From contig JAUVXE010000014.1 of assembly GCA_030603745.1 (NCBI GenBank), forward strand, positions 1 to 53,805: a DNA stretch of 53,805 bases, in the 5' to 3' direction. Position numbers and translations under genes: made by a program. Positions 1 through 7,963 of the stretch are shown here, piece after piece; within the stretch, counting starts at the first letter, position 1, and every line of letters begins with the position of its first letter. Origin of the DNA: Coriobacteriia bacterium. Lineage in GTDB: Bacteria; Actinomycetota; Coriobacteriia; Anaerosomatales; SLCP01. A model generated the notes under the pieces. That model was not told the origin of the DNA. It searched no databases and saw nothing but the letters and a program-made list of their open reading frames with translations.

Positions 1-93
1 CCGCATCGGCGCCACTCGTCGCTCGGGAACTTGTCACCGGCGGAGTTCGAACGCAGACTGGAGCAGGAGCGGCTGTCAGCCGTAGCGTCCTAG
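1..93 (+). CDS. IS3-family transposase OrfB, C-terminal end (partial)
   Basis: The first 30 codons of the window read in frame 1 and end at a TAG. They encode RRHSSLGNLSPAEFERRL, the usual C-terminus of the DDE integrase of IS3-family OrfB proteins (family pattern RRHSxLGxxSPxEFE). The rest of the gene lies left of the window. The catalytic residues cannot be seen, so activity cannot be judged. It marks the left limit of the visible genomic island and probably arrived after or together with it. Confidence 0.8.
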   Translation, partial: PHRRHSSLGNLSPAEFERRLEQERLSAVAS

Positions 94-126
94 TTCCCAG
101 GTATCAACGGAAACGGGGCAACTCCA
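1..126 (+). mobile_element. Right end of an IS3-family insertion sequence
   Basis: After the transposase stop at 93, about 33 bases remain before the sequence character changes. They finish with GGGGCAACTCCA at 115-126, which resembles the terminal inverted repeat of actinobacterial IS3 elements (5' end TGGAGTTGCCCC). The exact end and any target duplication are inferred, because the left end of the element is outside the window. The bases just after the inferred end repeat ACTCCA. Confidence 0.5.
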
Positions 127-380
127 ACTCCACTACGCTTACGCCGTTCCCCTAAACAAGTCGTCTTCGAATTGATTCCTTCAAGTGTGGTGTGCTGTCC
201 CTGAAGGCTGGTCGATTACCTAGCTGCACGACGGCGCGACATGCCGCGCCCTCTTGAAGGCTAGATCGACTTCGACGATGACACGGTGATGCCGAGTGTG
301 TGGTCCAGCTCGAGTCTCGGAGGGGCTGGCGGCTGACTCTGTCGCTGTAGCTATGCGCCCCTCGTGGGATCCGAGCAGCC
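127..380. other. Non-coding or decayed stretch next to the IS
   Basis: No intact gene is supported here. On the minus strand, short coding-like fragments occur in more than one frame downstream of the DUF4420 gene (for example RVIVEVDLAFKRARHV), each ended quickly by stops. This would fit a decayed gene cut off by the IS3 element, but the fragments are too short to name. Systems of this kind often carry an AIPR-family gene here; none can be recognised. Confidence 0.35.
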
Positions 381-1394
381 CTAAGATGTCCGGTCTCGTT
401 CACGAAAGACCGCCGAAAACAGGCCGCCCTGGTCTGCGAGTGCCGTGGACTTGAGAGTCGGCGCTTCGGTGAGTTCAGCACTGAAATGGACATCCCGTAC
501 CTGCGAGGGAAGGTCGGGGTCAACGCGCGGTATATCCTTCGAATCATAAAGTCTTCTGCTGAGTTCGGCTGACCGTCGCTCATAGCGCACGCGGGTGGAC
601 TTTCGCCAGTCCGACCCAAGGCTTGACGCGATGATGCGGAATGTCCGCTCCTTCGTGGCCGCAGAAACGACTGGGGAGGAACGAATCTCCTCCCAGAGGT
701 CCTCGACTGAATCACCAGATATGGACTGAGTAAGCATGTAGGAAACTACGACCAGCTGAACGCCGGACTGAGGTAGCAGTTGTGCCAAGCTGAAGTGATG
801 AGCTCGTATTTCTCGAGTGGTCGACTTGACCTCTATCTGCTGTACCCCGCCAGTGAAATCGTGCTGGTCTCTTGGGTCGCGGTGCCAAGACCTGACGGCT
901 GCTGCGATATCTGCCGACTGGAGGATCAGAAGGAGTTCGGCCCAAAGGCCTTGGACCGATGTCCTTGACGGGAGAGACAGCGAGCGAAAGAGTTCAGCAA
1001 GGCGCTCCACGGCCACCGCGAGTTCTCGAGTGGTCGGCGCTTCGGAGAGAGCTGGAACCATGCCGCCGATAGCGTATAGGAAGTACTCCCGTAGCTCCCG
1101 ACTCTCGAGAGCGGAGGAGAGCACTGATAGCGACTCGTCGGCTTGCGATCCGGCACTCAGGACTCGGCACAGACACTCTGGCCGGAAGGTCAAGTTCGAG
1201 AGGATGATTGCAGGCTCTCGAGAGCCGACCGCATCCACTGTTCTAACAAGGAGGGCGGGATTCCCGGCGGCATCCTTGCCCAGCCTGACCCGGTCGGTGC
1301 CTGGTATTGGACACACGGAGTAGGAGTTCGCCGAATTGTCCGGCGATGGCAGTGTGTCAAATAGCGAGACGAGAGTCATATCAGTCGTCGTCAT
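381..1394 (-). CDS. PD-(D/E)XK nuclease-like protein, DUF4420 type
   Basis: Last gene of the defence operon, 337 aa. It is probably the DNA-cutting subunit. A restriction-endonuclease-fold active site is visible: Glu153 in GLWAELL, Asp179 in HDF, and Glu188-x-Lys190 in the strand QQIEVKST, which is the E-D-ExK pattern of this fold. This matches the DUF4420 'PD-(D/E)XK motif protein' family known beside Z1 and MORC-like genes. Its ATG overlaps the end of the Z1 gene by 14 nt, so translation is probably coupled. GC is clearly lower than in the core genes to the right. The family call is strong; the role in restriction is inferred from family and context. Confidence 0.85.
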   Translation of the reverse strand: MTTTDMTLVSLFDTLPSPDNSANSYSVCPIPGTDRVRLGKDAAGNPALLVRTVDAVGSREPAIILSNLTFRPECLCRVLSAGSQADESLSVLSSALESRELREYFLYAIGGMVPALSEAPTTRELAVAVERLAELFRSLSLPSRTSVQGLWAELLLILQSADIAAAVRSWHRDPRDQHDFTGGVQQIEVKSTTREIRAHHFSLAQLLPQSGVQLVVVSYMLTQSISGDSVEDLWEEIRSSPVVSAATKERTFRIIASSLGSDWRKSTRVRYERRSAELSRRLYDSKDIPRVDPDLPSQVRDVHFSAELTEAPTLKSTALADQGGLFSAVFRERDRTS

Positions 1395-3555
1395 GGATCA
1401 GAAAGTCCTCTGGCTTCGGGATTCTGATTGCGACAGCAGGGACATCCGCAACGTGCGTCGTTTCTTCCTCCAGAGTGAGCGTGTGTATCTGCACCGTAGG
1501 GACGCTCCTGTCAGCGAACGCGCGATCCCCTGGATACGATTCCGAGCCCGCGCTAGAGCGGCCTTGGAAGAGCTGCGGGATTGCACCATTTGACAGTCTT
1601 CTCACTCGCTGGCGGCCACTGTCCATTCTGTAAATCAAGCAGGTTGCGTCTGGCTCTCGCTCCAACAAACTCTCTAGGCAGCAATTCACGTAGCACAGTC
1701 CCACCGAGTCCCTATCGTCCAAGTAGGACCAAGGCACTAGCACCCTCTCGAAAACGTCCCGCAGGTGACAGACCGCGAAATGATGCTGCGGATATTGTTC
1801 ATTTGGGCGGAAGACAACGTCTTTCAAGGCACCAAGGAGTTGCCGGTTCTCGGACCCCTCGCCGCCCGACAGCTGGGGAGAGCGCGGAGCGAACCAGCCG
1901 TCTGATAGCCGAGGACGATCGTAGGGGCTCGCTAGAACGTTGCGGCGAGTCGGTGCAAGGCGACGATCAAGGTAGAAGACTCTGCGCCACTCCTTCATCG
2001 GTAATCCTTGGTGGTCACGAATCCGATTCCGCATGTCTTCTTCGTGGCGAATATAGGCGGTGAACGCCGCCTGTACATCAGGATGCAGGTAGACCCTGCA
2101 GAACCCAAGGTAGTCCGAGTGGTAGCCGAAGAACCTCGCCCGTTGCTGGATAGTGTCTGCGGTCCAACCTCCCGGAGAACGCGGCATGTAGGTCACCGTC
2201 AGTCCTTTAACGGTGTAACCGCGGCCGAGCTTCTCCCCGCCGACGAGTATGTGGGAGTAACCGTTGTCCCACGAGATCTCGCGGCCGTCGATTGAATTGA
2301 CCAAAGCGACTGACGTTTGATTGATTGCCGCAGGCAGCTTCTTCACAATTGCCTCGAACGGCGGCAAATCGCCAGCTGTGCACGCTATATCGTCGTGTGC
2401 GGCTTTGAACTCATCGAGGAGCTCTTCCCGGTCCTGCTCGCCCACTGCCAACAGCACACGGTGCCAATTGTCCTTTAAGAGATTCGCCCATTGATGGTAC
2501 CTCTGGTGGGTCGCAGTAGCCTTCGACGGATGAATAAGCATCGATCTGTGGCCGTTAGCGTTAGCGTATCGACCAGCAGCAACCCCAACAAAGAACAACT
2601 GGAGCGCTCGTATCAGGCTCTTCGGAACCTCATCGGGTAGCTGGCCGTCACGAAACACTTCAGCTGGCGGAATACGCTCGACGTAAGGTGATTCGCCTGC
2701 GAAGAATAACTGCCCGCCGACGTACCCGCCTCCGGGGGAAACCAGCTCGGCGAAGTCTGCAGACAGAGCGTCAATACGCGCGATTAGGAGCGGGGCTTGA
2801 GGAGTTGCGGTGTACTGGAGATAGGCGTGTTTCTGCAACGCAGCACGAAGCTCAAGGATGCTTCTATACGTCGTGCTCAAAGATGGATCATTAGGTCGCG
2901 TGTTCAAACTTGCCTGGTCGGCCTCATCATCGAACAGAATTGCTGGAACTTCACTGAGATCCACCGCGCTCAGGAGTTCGCAAAGGTTCCTGAGATGCAC
3001 GTGATTCTTCATGACGGTGATGAATAGCGTTCGCCGGTCCGCTTCGTCGTAAGCACTACTGCGCCACTCCTGAAGCAGGCTCTCTATGTCGTTCTTGTCT
3101 CTGAGTTTCGGGTTCGCCTTCATGATCCATGTCCACTCGGGCGCCGCTGCTCTGAGTTGAGTCTCCATCCGCTCGCGGTTTTGCCCGACGAGGTTAGTGG
3201 TAGTGCCGGCAATCAAGATGATGACGCGGTATCCGTTGTCCCTCGCCAAACCAGCAACAGCGGTCATCGACGCTGTCTTGCCGCTTTGAACGTAACCGCA
3301 GACAAGGCCTGTCGTCGGGTGCAATGCGTTGGGTGGCCCGCAACGTGAGAGAACGGTAAGGGCCTCCGAAATAATCGTGTCACTTTCTGAATCGGGAATG
3401 CCCGCGCTCTGAGTGAAGTACTGTCTCAGCCGTGACCCAACTTCACCAATGATGGGCCGCCAGTCATGAACGTGTGAATTGTCAATGATGTCAATCGTCT
3501 CGTCACTCGGCAATGTGAATTTCTCCCCCCTGAATCGGCCCAGATAGGGCACCAC
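1381..3555 (-). CDS. Z1 domain-containing helicase-like ATPase
   Basis: A 724-aa P-loop ATPase of the superfamily-II-like Z1 family. Walker A is GYVQSGKT (residues 87-94). Walker B is LFDDEAD (about 207-213). A motif-III-like TATPQA follows at about 249-254, and an arginine-finger-like QQRARFFGY at 470-478 lies in the block that defines the Z1 domain, with GGEKLGRGYT just before it. It probably uses ATP to move on or remodel DNA for the partner nuclease. The frame begins 53 nt inside the MORC-like gene; a later start is possible but no better ribosome site is obvious. Order and overlaps tie it to its neighbours as one operon. Confidence 0.9.
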   Translation of the reverse strand: MVPYLGRFRGEKFTLPSDETIDIIDNSHVHDWRPIIGEVGSRLRQYFTQSAGIPDSESDTIISEALTVLSRCGPPNALHPTTGLVCGYVQSGKTASMTAVAGLARDNGYRVIILIAGTTTNLVGQNRERMETQLRAAAPEWTWIMKANPKLRDKNDIESLLQEWRSSAYDEADRRTLFITVMKNHVHLRNLCELLSAVDLSEVPAILFDDEADQASLNTRPNDPSLSTTYRSILELRAALQKHAYLQYTATPQAPLLIARIDALSADFAELVSPGGGYVGGQLFFAGESPYVERIPPAEVFRDGQLPDEVPKSLIRALQLFFVGVAAGRYANANGHRSMLIHPSKATATHQRYHQWANLLKDNWHRVLLAVGEQDREELLDEFKAAHDDIACTAGDLPPFEAIVKKLPAAINQTSVALVNSIDGREISWDNGYSHILVGGEKLGRGYTVKGLTVTYMPRSPGGWTADTIQQRARFFGYHSDYLGFCRVYLHPDVQAAFTAYIRHEEDMRNRIRDHQGLPMKEWRRVFYLDRRLAPTRRNVLASPYDRPRLSDGWFAPRSPQLSGGEGSENRQLLGALKDVVFRPNEQYPQHHFAVCHLRDVFERVLVPWSYLDDRDSVGLCYVNCCLESLLEREPDATCLIYRMDSGRQRVRRLSNGAIPQLFQGRSSAGSESYPGDRAFADRSVPTVQIHTLTLEEETTHVADVPAVAIRIPKPEDFLIHDDD

Positions 3556-5047
3556 GCAGGATCTGATTCAAGTTCATGCGGATAGTGCCTGCCTGGCGCA
3601 CACCAATCTCGCGTGCCGTAAGTTCTGAAATTGCCAATGCAGCCGCCAGGCGCGTGAAGGGAACCACCTCATCCCCTTGCGGAGAGACAAACCTGACCAT
3701 GAACGGGTGACCCAGGTTCACCCTAATGTGGACTCTGGTTTCGCCGCCTGACTCCAACCTCTCGGCGACTTCATACCAGTCCTCTCGTGTGCCGTCGTTG
3801 ACAAGTTCGATTGCGACACGCCACGTTCTGTGGGCGTGTTCCAAGGCAAGACTGACTTCTTCTCGTCGAGCCTGGCCAGTCGCCGGGCACTCGAGCATGG
3901 GAGGTGGGGGCGCCTGACTCGGCTGCCGTGAAAGCTGATCGGTGATCAACGGGGGCAGGTGCTGCGCAATCGACGCACTCGTATCCCGCGCGGCCTCAAT
4001 AAGGACATCCTTGGCAACAGTCGCACGCGCACGATAGTTGTCCGCCTGTTGAAGAAGAGGCAGCGGGCTTGAGTCCAGCTCTATCTTCAACCAGTGGAGA
4101 ATATCCTCCTCCCAATCATCCCACTGGAGGCCGTCCTTCGTATGACTGACGCTGAATCCTTCGACTGCGAGTTCGCCAATGAGGCGCTGGTAAATGAACT
4201 TGTTCGACGGCCCGAAAATCGACTCCGGGCGATAACCCTCCCCGGGACTACCGAGAATCAGTCGCCTTCGGCGAAACACGGCGAATCCAGCGTTCGCCAC
4301 ACTTGCACGAGCAAGGAGCCCTGCCCATCCGGTTATTCGGTGTCCGTCACCTAGGTCAAGATTGATGTCCTTGCGCCAGACGACAGGCGGCTGTTCGGGG
4401 GTGGCGTAGAACGGCACCTCCAGCAAGGTCGGAAGCTCATAACTCAGCGGCTCACCGTTGAACCGAAGCTCGAGAATCCCGTCCCTGAGGAATAGACGGT
4501 AGATGCTGGAGAGATGCTCCTTGATTTTTCCTATTGTTCGCCCGCGTGGCCTAACGTTGAGGTCGTAAATCTTGATAGTGGTGTAGTGGGCATTCGGCTC
4601 GACGCTGCGAACTGTCGGCTGCAGGCTCTCGCAGTGAGTGTCAACGATTAGGGGAATGTCAAACGTTATAGTGCTCTCTTGCGCCTCCTCGATGGCGCTG
4701 GTGCGCACGGACCACTTGCGACCGAACCAGCTGGCGGCCGCCTTCATCCCCAGCCCGAATTCTGAGAGACCCGAAGTGTCTGGGGGCGGGCATGCGGGAA
4801 GGAACGCCCGGTCGTAATCGGGTTCGGCTATGCCCGCCGCGTTGTCTCGTATCTCAATGCAGTCTTCACTAACATCTATCTCGACGACCACTCGATAATC
4901 CCCGCCGTGTAGTCTGGCGAGTTCCCGATAATTGGCGAGTCCGCTTTGAAGCGAGTTGTCTACGAACTCAGCGAGCGCGTACCACGGGCGGTAGTTTAGA
5001 CGAGCGAAGGCCGCATACATCGCAACCTCGGGCCGAATCATCACCAT
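3503..5047 (-). CDS. MORC/MutL-like GHKL ATPase
   Basis: 514 aa. The N-terminus carries a GHKL (HATPase_c_3) ATP site: N box EFVDNSLQS (Glu27, Asp30, Asn31), G1 box RDNAAGI (68-73) and G2 box EFGLGMKAAAS (97-105). This arrangement is typical of prokaryotic relatives of eukaryotic MORC proteins, which Iyer, Abhiman and Aravind placed in restriction-modification gene clusters. The rest has no motif I can name with confidence. It starts 15 nt after the methyltransferase stop and overlaps the Z1 gene. It likely acts as an ATP-gated clamp or switch with the Z1 ATPase and DUF4420 nuclease; that role is inferred. Confidence 0.88.
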   Translation of the reverse strand: MVMIRPEVAMYAAFARLNYRPWYALAEFVDNSLQSGLANYRELARLHGGDYRVVVEIDVSEDCIEIRDNAAGIAEPDYDRAFLPACPPPDTSGLSEFGLGMKAAASWFGRKWSVRTSAIEEAQESTITFDIPLIVDTHCESLQPTVRSVEPNAHYTTIKIYDLNVRPRGRTIGKIKEHLSSIYRLFLRDGILELRFNGEPLSYELPTLLEVPFYATPEQPPVVWRKDINLDLGDGHRITGWAGLLARASVANAGFAVFRRRRLILGSPGEGYRPESIFGPSNKFIYQRLIGELAVEGFSVSHTKDGLQWDDWEEDILHWLKIELDSSPLPLLQQADNYRARATVAKDVLIEAARDTSASIAQHLPPLITDQLSRQPSQAPPPPMLECPATGQARREEVSLALEHAHRTWRVAIELVNDGTREDWYEVAERLESGGETRVHIRVNLGHPFMVRFVSPQGDEVVPFTRLAAALAISELTAREIGVRQAGTIRMNLNQILRGALSGPIQGGEIHIAE

Positions 5048-5062
5048 TGACTCTCTCCAAAC

Positions 5063-6304
5063 CTAGTCCGTGCTGCGAACGGGCCGAGCGCGACCGGGAC
5101 CCTTCCCTACGCCTGGGTGCGGCGCGTGCTCGCCCCGCATAGAAAGGAACTGCTGTTCAACAGGCTGAGTGGGTTGAGGCTCAGGCACGGGAAGGCGGCG
5201 CTGAGGAACAAAACTTCCGCCTGCAGGGAGATGCTCATGTCCCAGCAGCTGCCTGCGAATCTCTAGCCCGAGTAGTTCAGCAAGCGCGCACGGTACCGCG
5301 TTGCCAACCTGGCGATGTGCGGACCTACGATCGCCTACGAACTCATAGCTGTCCGGGAAGGTCTGAAGCCTGGCGAGTTCGCGCGTCGATAGCATTCGGT
5401 TTCGCCAGTGAAACGGGCCTGTGGCTGGGCCGGGCGCAGCTTGGATCGTCCAAGAAGGAAGCGTCTTCGCGAGCTTGAGCAGAAACGACCAGTACCGGGT
5501 TCGATGCCCAAACAGAGGCTCGCCGCCCCCTGATGACGTATGCCAAAGGTAGTTGTGCCCCTCTGGGATGCTTGGGAGCAGCTGGGCCCACTTACCCTTT
5601 AGAGCTAGTTCCTCGGGCCAGACATCCGCGTCGAGATCGCCTATGGCGTCCCAAGTGGTCCGAATAGCAGACATTCCCGGGTCTTGCCCGTGGGTGGGCG
5701 GCGGAAGCTCGAGCTGGCGTCCATCAATCGTTGCTACTACAAAGAGCCGCTCGCGTCTCTGTGGGACGCCGTACTCTGCCGCGTTGAGATGTATTACCTG
5801 TGGATTGTAGGCGGTCCCCAACGTCTCGTTAAGACGACGTACGCCTTCGGATAGCAACTCCACGCCGCTTCGCTCGCCGCCAGTGGCGATTCCCCTGACG
5901 TTCTCGAGCAGCAAGACCTGGGGCTGCACAGCTTCGACGACGTCAAGATACGCGTTCAAAGTCCGAGCGCGCGGGTCATTCAGTCCCCGACGCCGGTTGG
6001 CCCAGTTTGCGGACATTGAGAACGGCTGACAAGGAGGTCCACCAGCGAGGAGCTTGACTTCCCCAGGTCGTCGGCCCGCTTCAGCCAACAACTGCTCTGG
6101 TGCGATTTCGTGGATGTCTCCCTGTTCGAGCAGCAGCCAGTCGGGACGATTGAGCTTGATTGTCTTACGACAGTGGTCATCGATCTCAACGCATGCGCAA
6201 ACGTCGAACCCTGCAGACTCGAGTCCAAGGTCGAGTCCGCCAGCCCCCGTGAATAGAGAGATGACTGACGCGTCTTGCCTGAGCGACAGCTCGTGCTCTT
6301 TCAC
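5063..6304 (-). CDS. dcm: DNA (cytosine-5-)-methyltransferase
   Basis: 413 aa. It transfers methyl groups from S-adenosylmethionine to C5 of cytosine at a target site and probably marks self DNA for this defence system. All key motifs are present: motif I SLFTGAGGLDLGLESAGF (16-33), motif IV GGPPCQPFS with catalytic Cys92, motif VI ENVRG (134-138), motif VIII QRRERLF (182-188), and motif X RQVGNAVP (about 331-338). The segment between VIII and X, where the target recognition domain lies, is about 120 residues, short to average. The last ~65 residues are proline-rich and look disordered. It is the first intact gene of the operon, 15 nt before the MORC-like gene. Confidence 0.93.
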   Translation of the reverse strand: MKEHELSLRQDASVISLFTGAGGLDLGLESAGFDVCACVEIDDHCRKTIKLNRPDWLLLEQGDIHEIAPEQLLAEAGRRPGEVKLLAGGPPCQPFSMSANWANRRRGLNDPRARTLNAYLDVVEAVQPQVLLLENVRGIATGGERSGVELLSEGVRRLNETLGTAYNPQVIHLNAAEYGVPQRRERLFVVATIDGRQLELPPPTHGQDPGMSAIRTTWDAIGDLDADVWPEELALKGKWAQLLPSIPEGHNYLWHTSSGGGEPLFGHRTRYWSFLLKLAKTLPSWTIQAAPGPATGPFHWRNRMLSTRELARLQTFPDSYEFVGDRRSAHRQVGNAVPCALAELLGLEIRRQLLGHEHLPAGGSFVPQRRLPVPEPQPTQPVEQQFLSMRGEHAPHPGVGKGPGRARPVRSTD

Positions 6305-6379
6305 AGATGTAGAGGTCTCCTCACTTGGCGGCTCTCAGTATCGTAAAGCAAGACAGTCCTCGACCCAAGCCTCCCGTGC

Positions 6380-6772
6380 CTAAGGCTGGCTTTGGCAATC
6401 AGCCAGGAGTCGCCTGAGGTCATCGATGCTGCGAGGCTCGCATACTGCGTGCAGCACGCGATGGCAGCAAGCGCAGACCAAGGCTAGATCATCGAGGCGG
6501 GTTTCCGATTCGCCGTCGAGTTCAGCGAGCGGAACGATGTGATGGCATTCGAGAGCGGCTCGTCCAGCTTCGCCGTAGAGATCATACGGCCGTAGACCAC
6601 ACACCCTGCATTCGTATGAAGCTGACTGCAGCGCCTCCTCCTTCAGGGTCTCCGCGAGGTCTCGATTCCGTTCCCGGACAAGGTGATTAGACACGCGGAG
6701 AGCGTTCTCCTTGACCGACAGGGCGCCGCGCGACTTGGCATGCTCAAGACCCGGCCGGGGGTGCCAGTGCAT
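6380..6772 (-). CDS. HNH endonuclease domain protein (probable C-terminal part of a broken gene)
   Basis: 130 aa from ATG 6772. It contains an HNH nuclease of the McrA-like, zinc-binding type: Cys pair CRVCG, then ECHHIVPL (metal and catalytic His), and LVCACCHRVLH with the second Cys pair. This start is doubtful. It has no clear ribosome site, and the codons before it look coding in the +1-shifted frame. I read it as the 3' part of a longer gene damaged by frameshifts (next entry), although the nuclease domain itself is whole. It lies 75 nt upstream of the methyltransferase in the same direction and could have been an accessory nuclease of the system. Confidence 0.7.
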   Translation of the reverse strand: MHWHPRPGLEHAKSRGALSVKENALRVSNHLVRERNRDLAETLKEEALQSASYECRVCGLRPYDLYGEAGRAALECHHIVPLAELDGESETRLDDLALVCACCHRVLHAVCEPRSIDDLRRLLADCQSQP

Positions 6773-7107
6773 GTCCCTTCAGGAGTTCCTCTACGGCATC
6801 GGGATTACGCTTCAACAGAGACAGCCAAGCACCTGCGTGGGCCTGAGTACTTGCACTCCCTCGCACGCCCCAGTTGCCCTTAGAATCACTGAACCCAACG
6901 TAACTGCCAAGAGTGGGCGCTGTGGGGTGTTGAATCGGCCAACAGACGTGCGACTTCGGCGGGCAGGCTGCGCCGGCCACGCTTTACGCAATATTCCTCG
7001 AAGAGCGTTACGGCCAGAGCCCAGTCAGAGTCTGTATAAGCGTTGACCACACTATTCTCCCAGTGAGCGCGCTTCTGGATTGACTTGCCCAGCCTGTTAG
7101 AACAATG
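6773..7107 (-). pseudogene. Frameshifted 5' part of the HNH endonuclease gene
   Basis: Reading leftward from 7107, one frame gives coding-like sequence (for example WENSVVNAYTDSDWALAVTL and LFEEYCVKRGRRSLPPAEVA) up to a stop near 6882. Just before that stop, the +1 frame opens with YVGFSDSKGNWGVRG and LLKRNPDAVEELLKGH, and stops at 6744. It overlaps a third frame, the HNH entry, at a run of five Cs. Three successive frames without strong internal starts suggest one ancestral gene with two +1 shifts. The alternative is sequencing error in this low-coverage-looking lower-GC part. No convincing ATG is seen at the upstream end; GTG 7050 is the first plausible start. Confidence 0.5.
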
Positions 7108-7173
7108 TTAGAAGATGCGTCCGACAAACAAAACAGGCCAGCCACTTCAACGTGACTGACCTGCGATGATACT

Positions 7174-7250
<77 letters not shown>

Positions 7251-7340
7251 ATATCCAGTTCGCCTCGCGGCGGATTCGCAGGTTATCACAAGCGCCACGG
7301 GCGTGACAACCGCCCCGGCGCCGCGGCCCGCGAACGTCGG

Positions 7341-7727
7341 CTACTCCTTGGTCCCGCCCTCGGCGGGGGCGTCCTGCGCCGGCGCGCCGGGAGGCGGCGG
7401 CGCGGGGTCGGTCGCCCGCGGCGTGCGCCCCGCGATCGCCTCGGCGAACCGCTTGAGGCCCTCACCGAACTCGACCGCGGCGGTCTCGGCGGCGGCTCCG
7501 GCCTGCTTGAGCGAGGGCTTCGCCTCGTCCCACGCGTCCTTCATCGCCTCGCCCGCCCGCTCGGCGGCCTTCTCCGCGGCGTGCAGCGCCTCCTCGAGCC
7601 GGTCACGGGCGGGCTCGGTCTCGTAGACGCCCGAGATCTGGTCCGCGCCGTGCCCTTTGACGCATCCGCCGTCCTCGGCGAGCCATGCGTACGCGCCGCA
7701 TCCGGCGCACCATCCTGCCTGTGGCAT
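7341..7727 (-). CDS. Small zinc-ribbon and helical protein, function unknown
   Basis: 128 aa from ATG 7727, chosen because GGAGGG lies 8 nt upstream; a longer frame back to 7853 lacks this support. The N-terminus has a possible zinc site (WCAGCGAYAW then GGCVKGHG). The middle (about 35-105) is Ala/Glu/Lys-rich and predicted helical, resembling an amphipathic or coiled-coil repeat of about 11 residues. The C-terminus is Pro/Ala-rich. I do not recognise the family. It is divergent from the NlpC/P60 gene and stands alone. Confidence 0.6.
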   Translation of the reverse strand: MPQAGWCAGCGAYAWLAEDGGCVKGHGADQISGVYETEPARDRLEEALHAAEKAAERAGEAMKDAWDEAKPSLKQAGAAAETAAVEFGEGLKRFAEAIAGRTPRATDPAPPPPGAPAQDAPAEGGTKE

Positions 7728-7872
7728 GTCGAGTCCCTCCAACGTCGTCCGGTCGCGCGTCGGCCCGCGACGCCGCGTCGATGGTCCGTGATGATGGTAC
7801 CCGACCCTGCTGTGGAGATACCGTGTGACCGTGCCGAACAGGGCGTTTGGCAACTGTTTTGCATCTGTTTCG

Positions 7873-7881
7873 TGCTACGAT
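7873..7881 (+). promoter_or_regulatory. Possible extended -10 promoter for the NlpC/P60 gene
   Basis: TGCTACGAT fits an extended -10 (TGn plus TACGAT), with a poor -35 (CTGTTT, 16 nt upstream). A start near 7888 would give a leader of about 75 nt before the ATG at 7964. The 236-nt divergent region 7728-7963 holds no other clear element; I looked for a c-di-AMP (ydaO) riboswitch and did not find its conserved parts. Confidence 0.3.
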
Positions 7882-7963
7882 GTCTACTTGGATTCGAACC
7901 ACGGCGCGTAGGGGTACCACGGGGTCGCGCCAAGGATCCGTTTCCGGCACAGAAGGGTACGGC

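Noticed and set aside
152-715. 187-codon minus-strand frame overlapping the DUF4420 gene end
   Set aside because: Most of it lies over the DUF4420 gene in another frame and shows Arg/Ser-rich shadow composition. The free part (152-380) is too short to support a gene.
7882-7963. Possible riboswitch (c-di-AMP type) before the NlpC/P60 gene
   Set aside because: Such genes are often controlled this way, but the conserved ydaO core segments are not visible in the leader.
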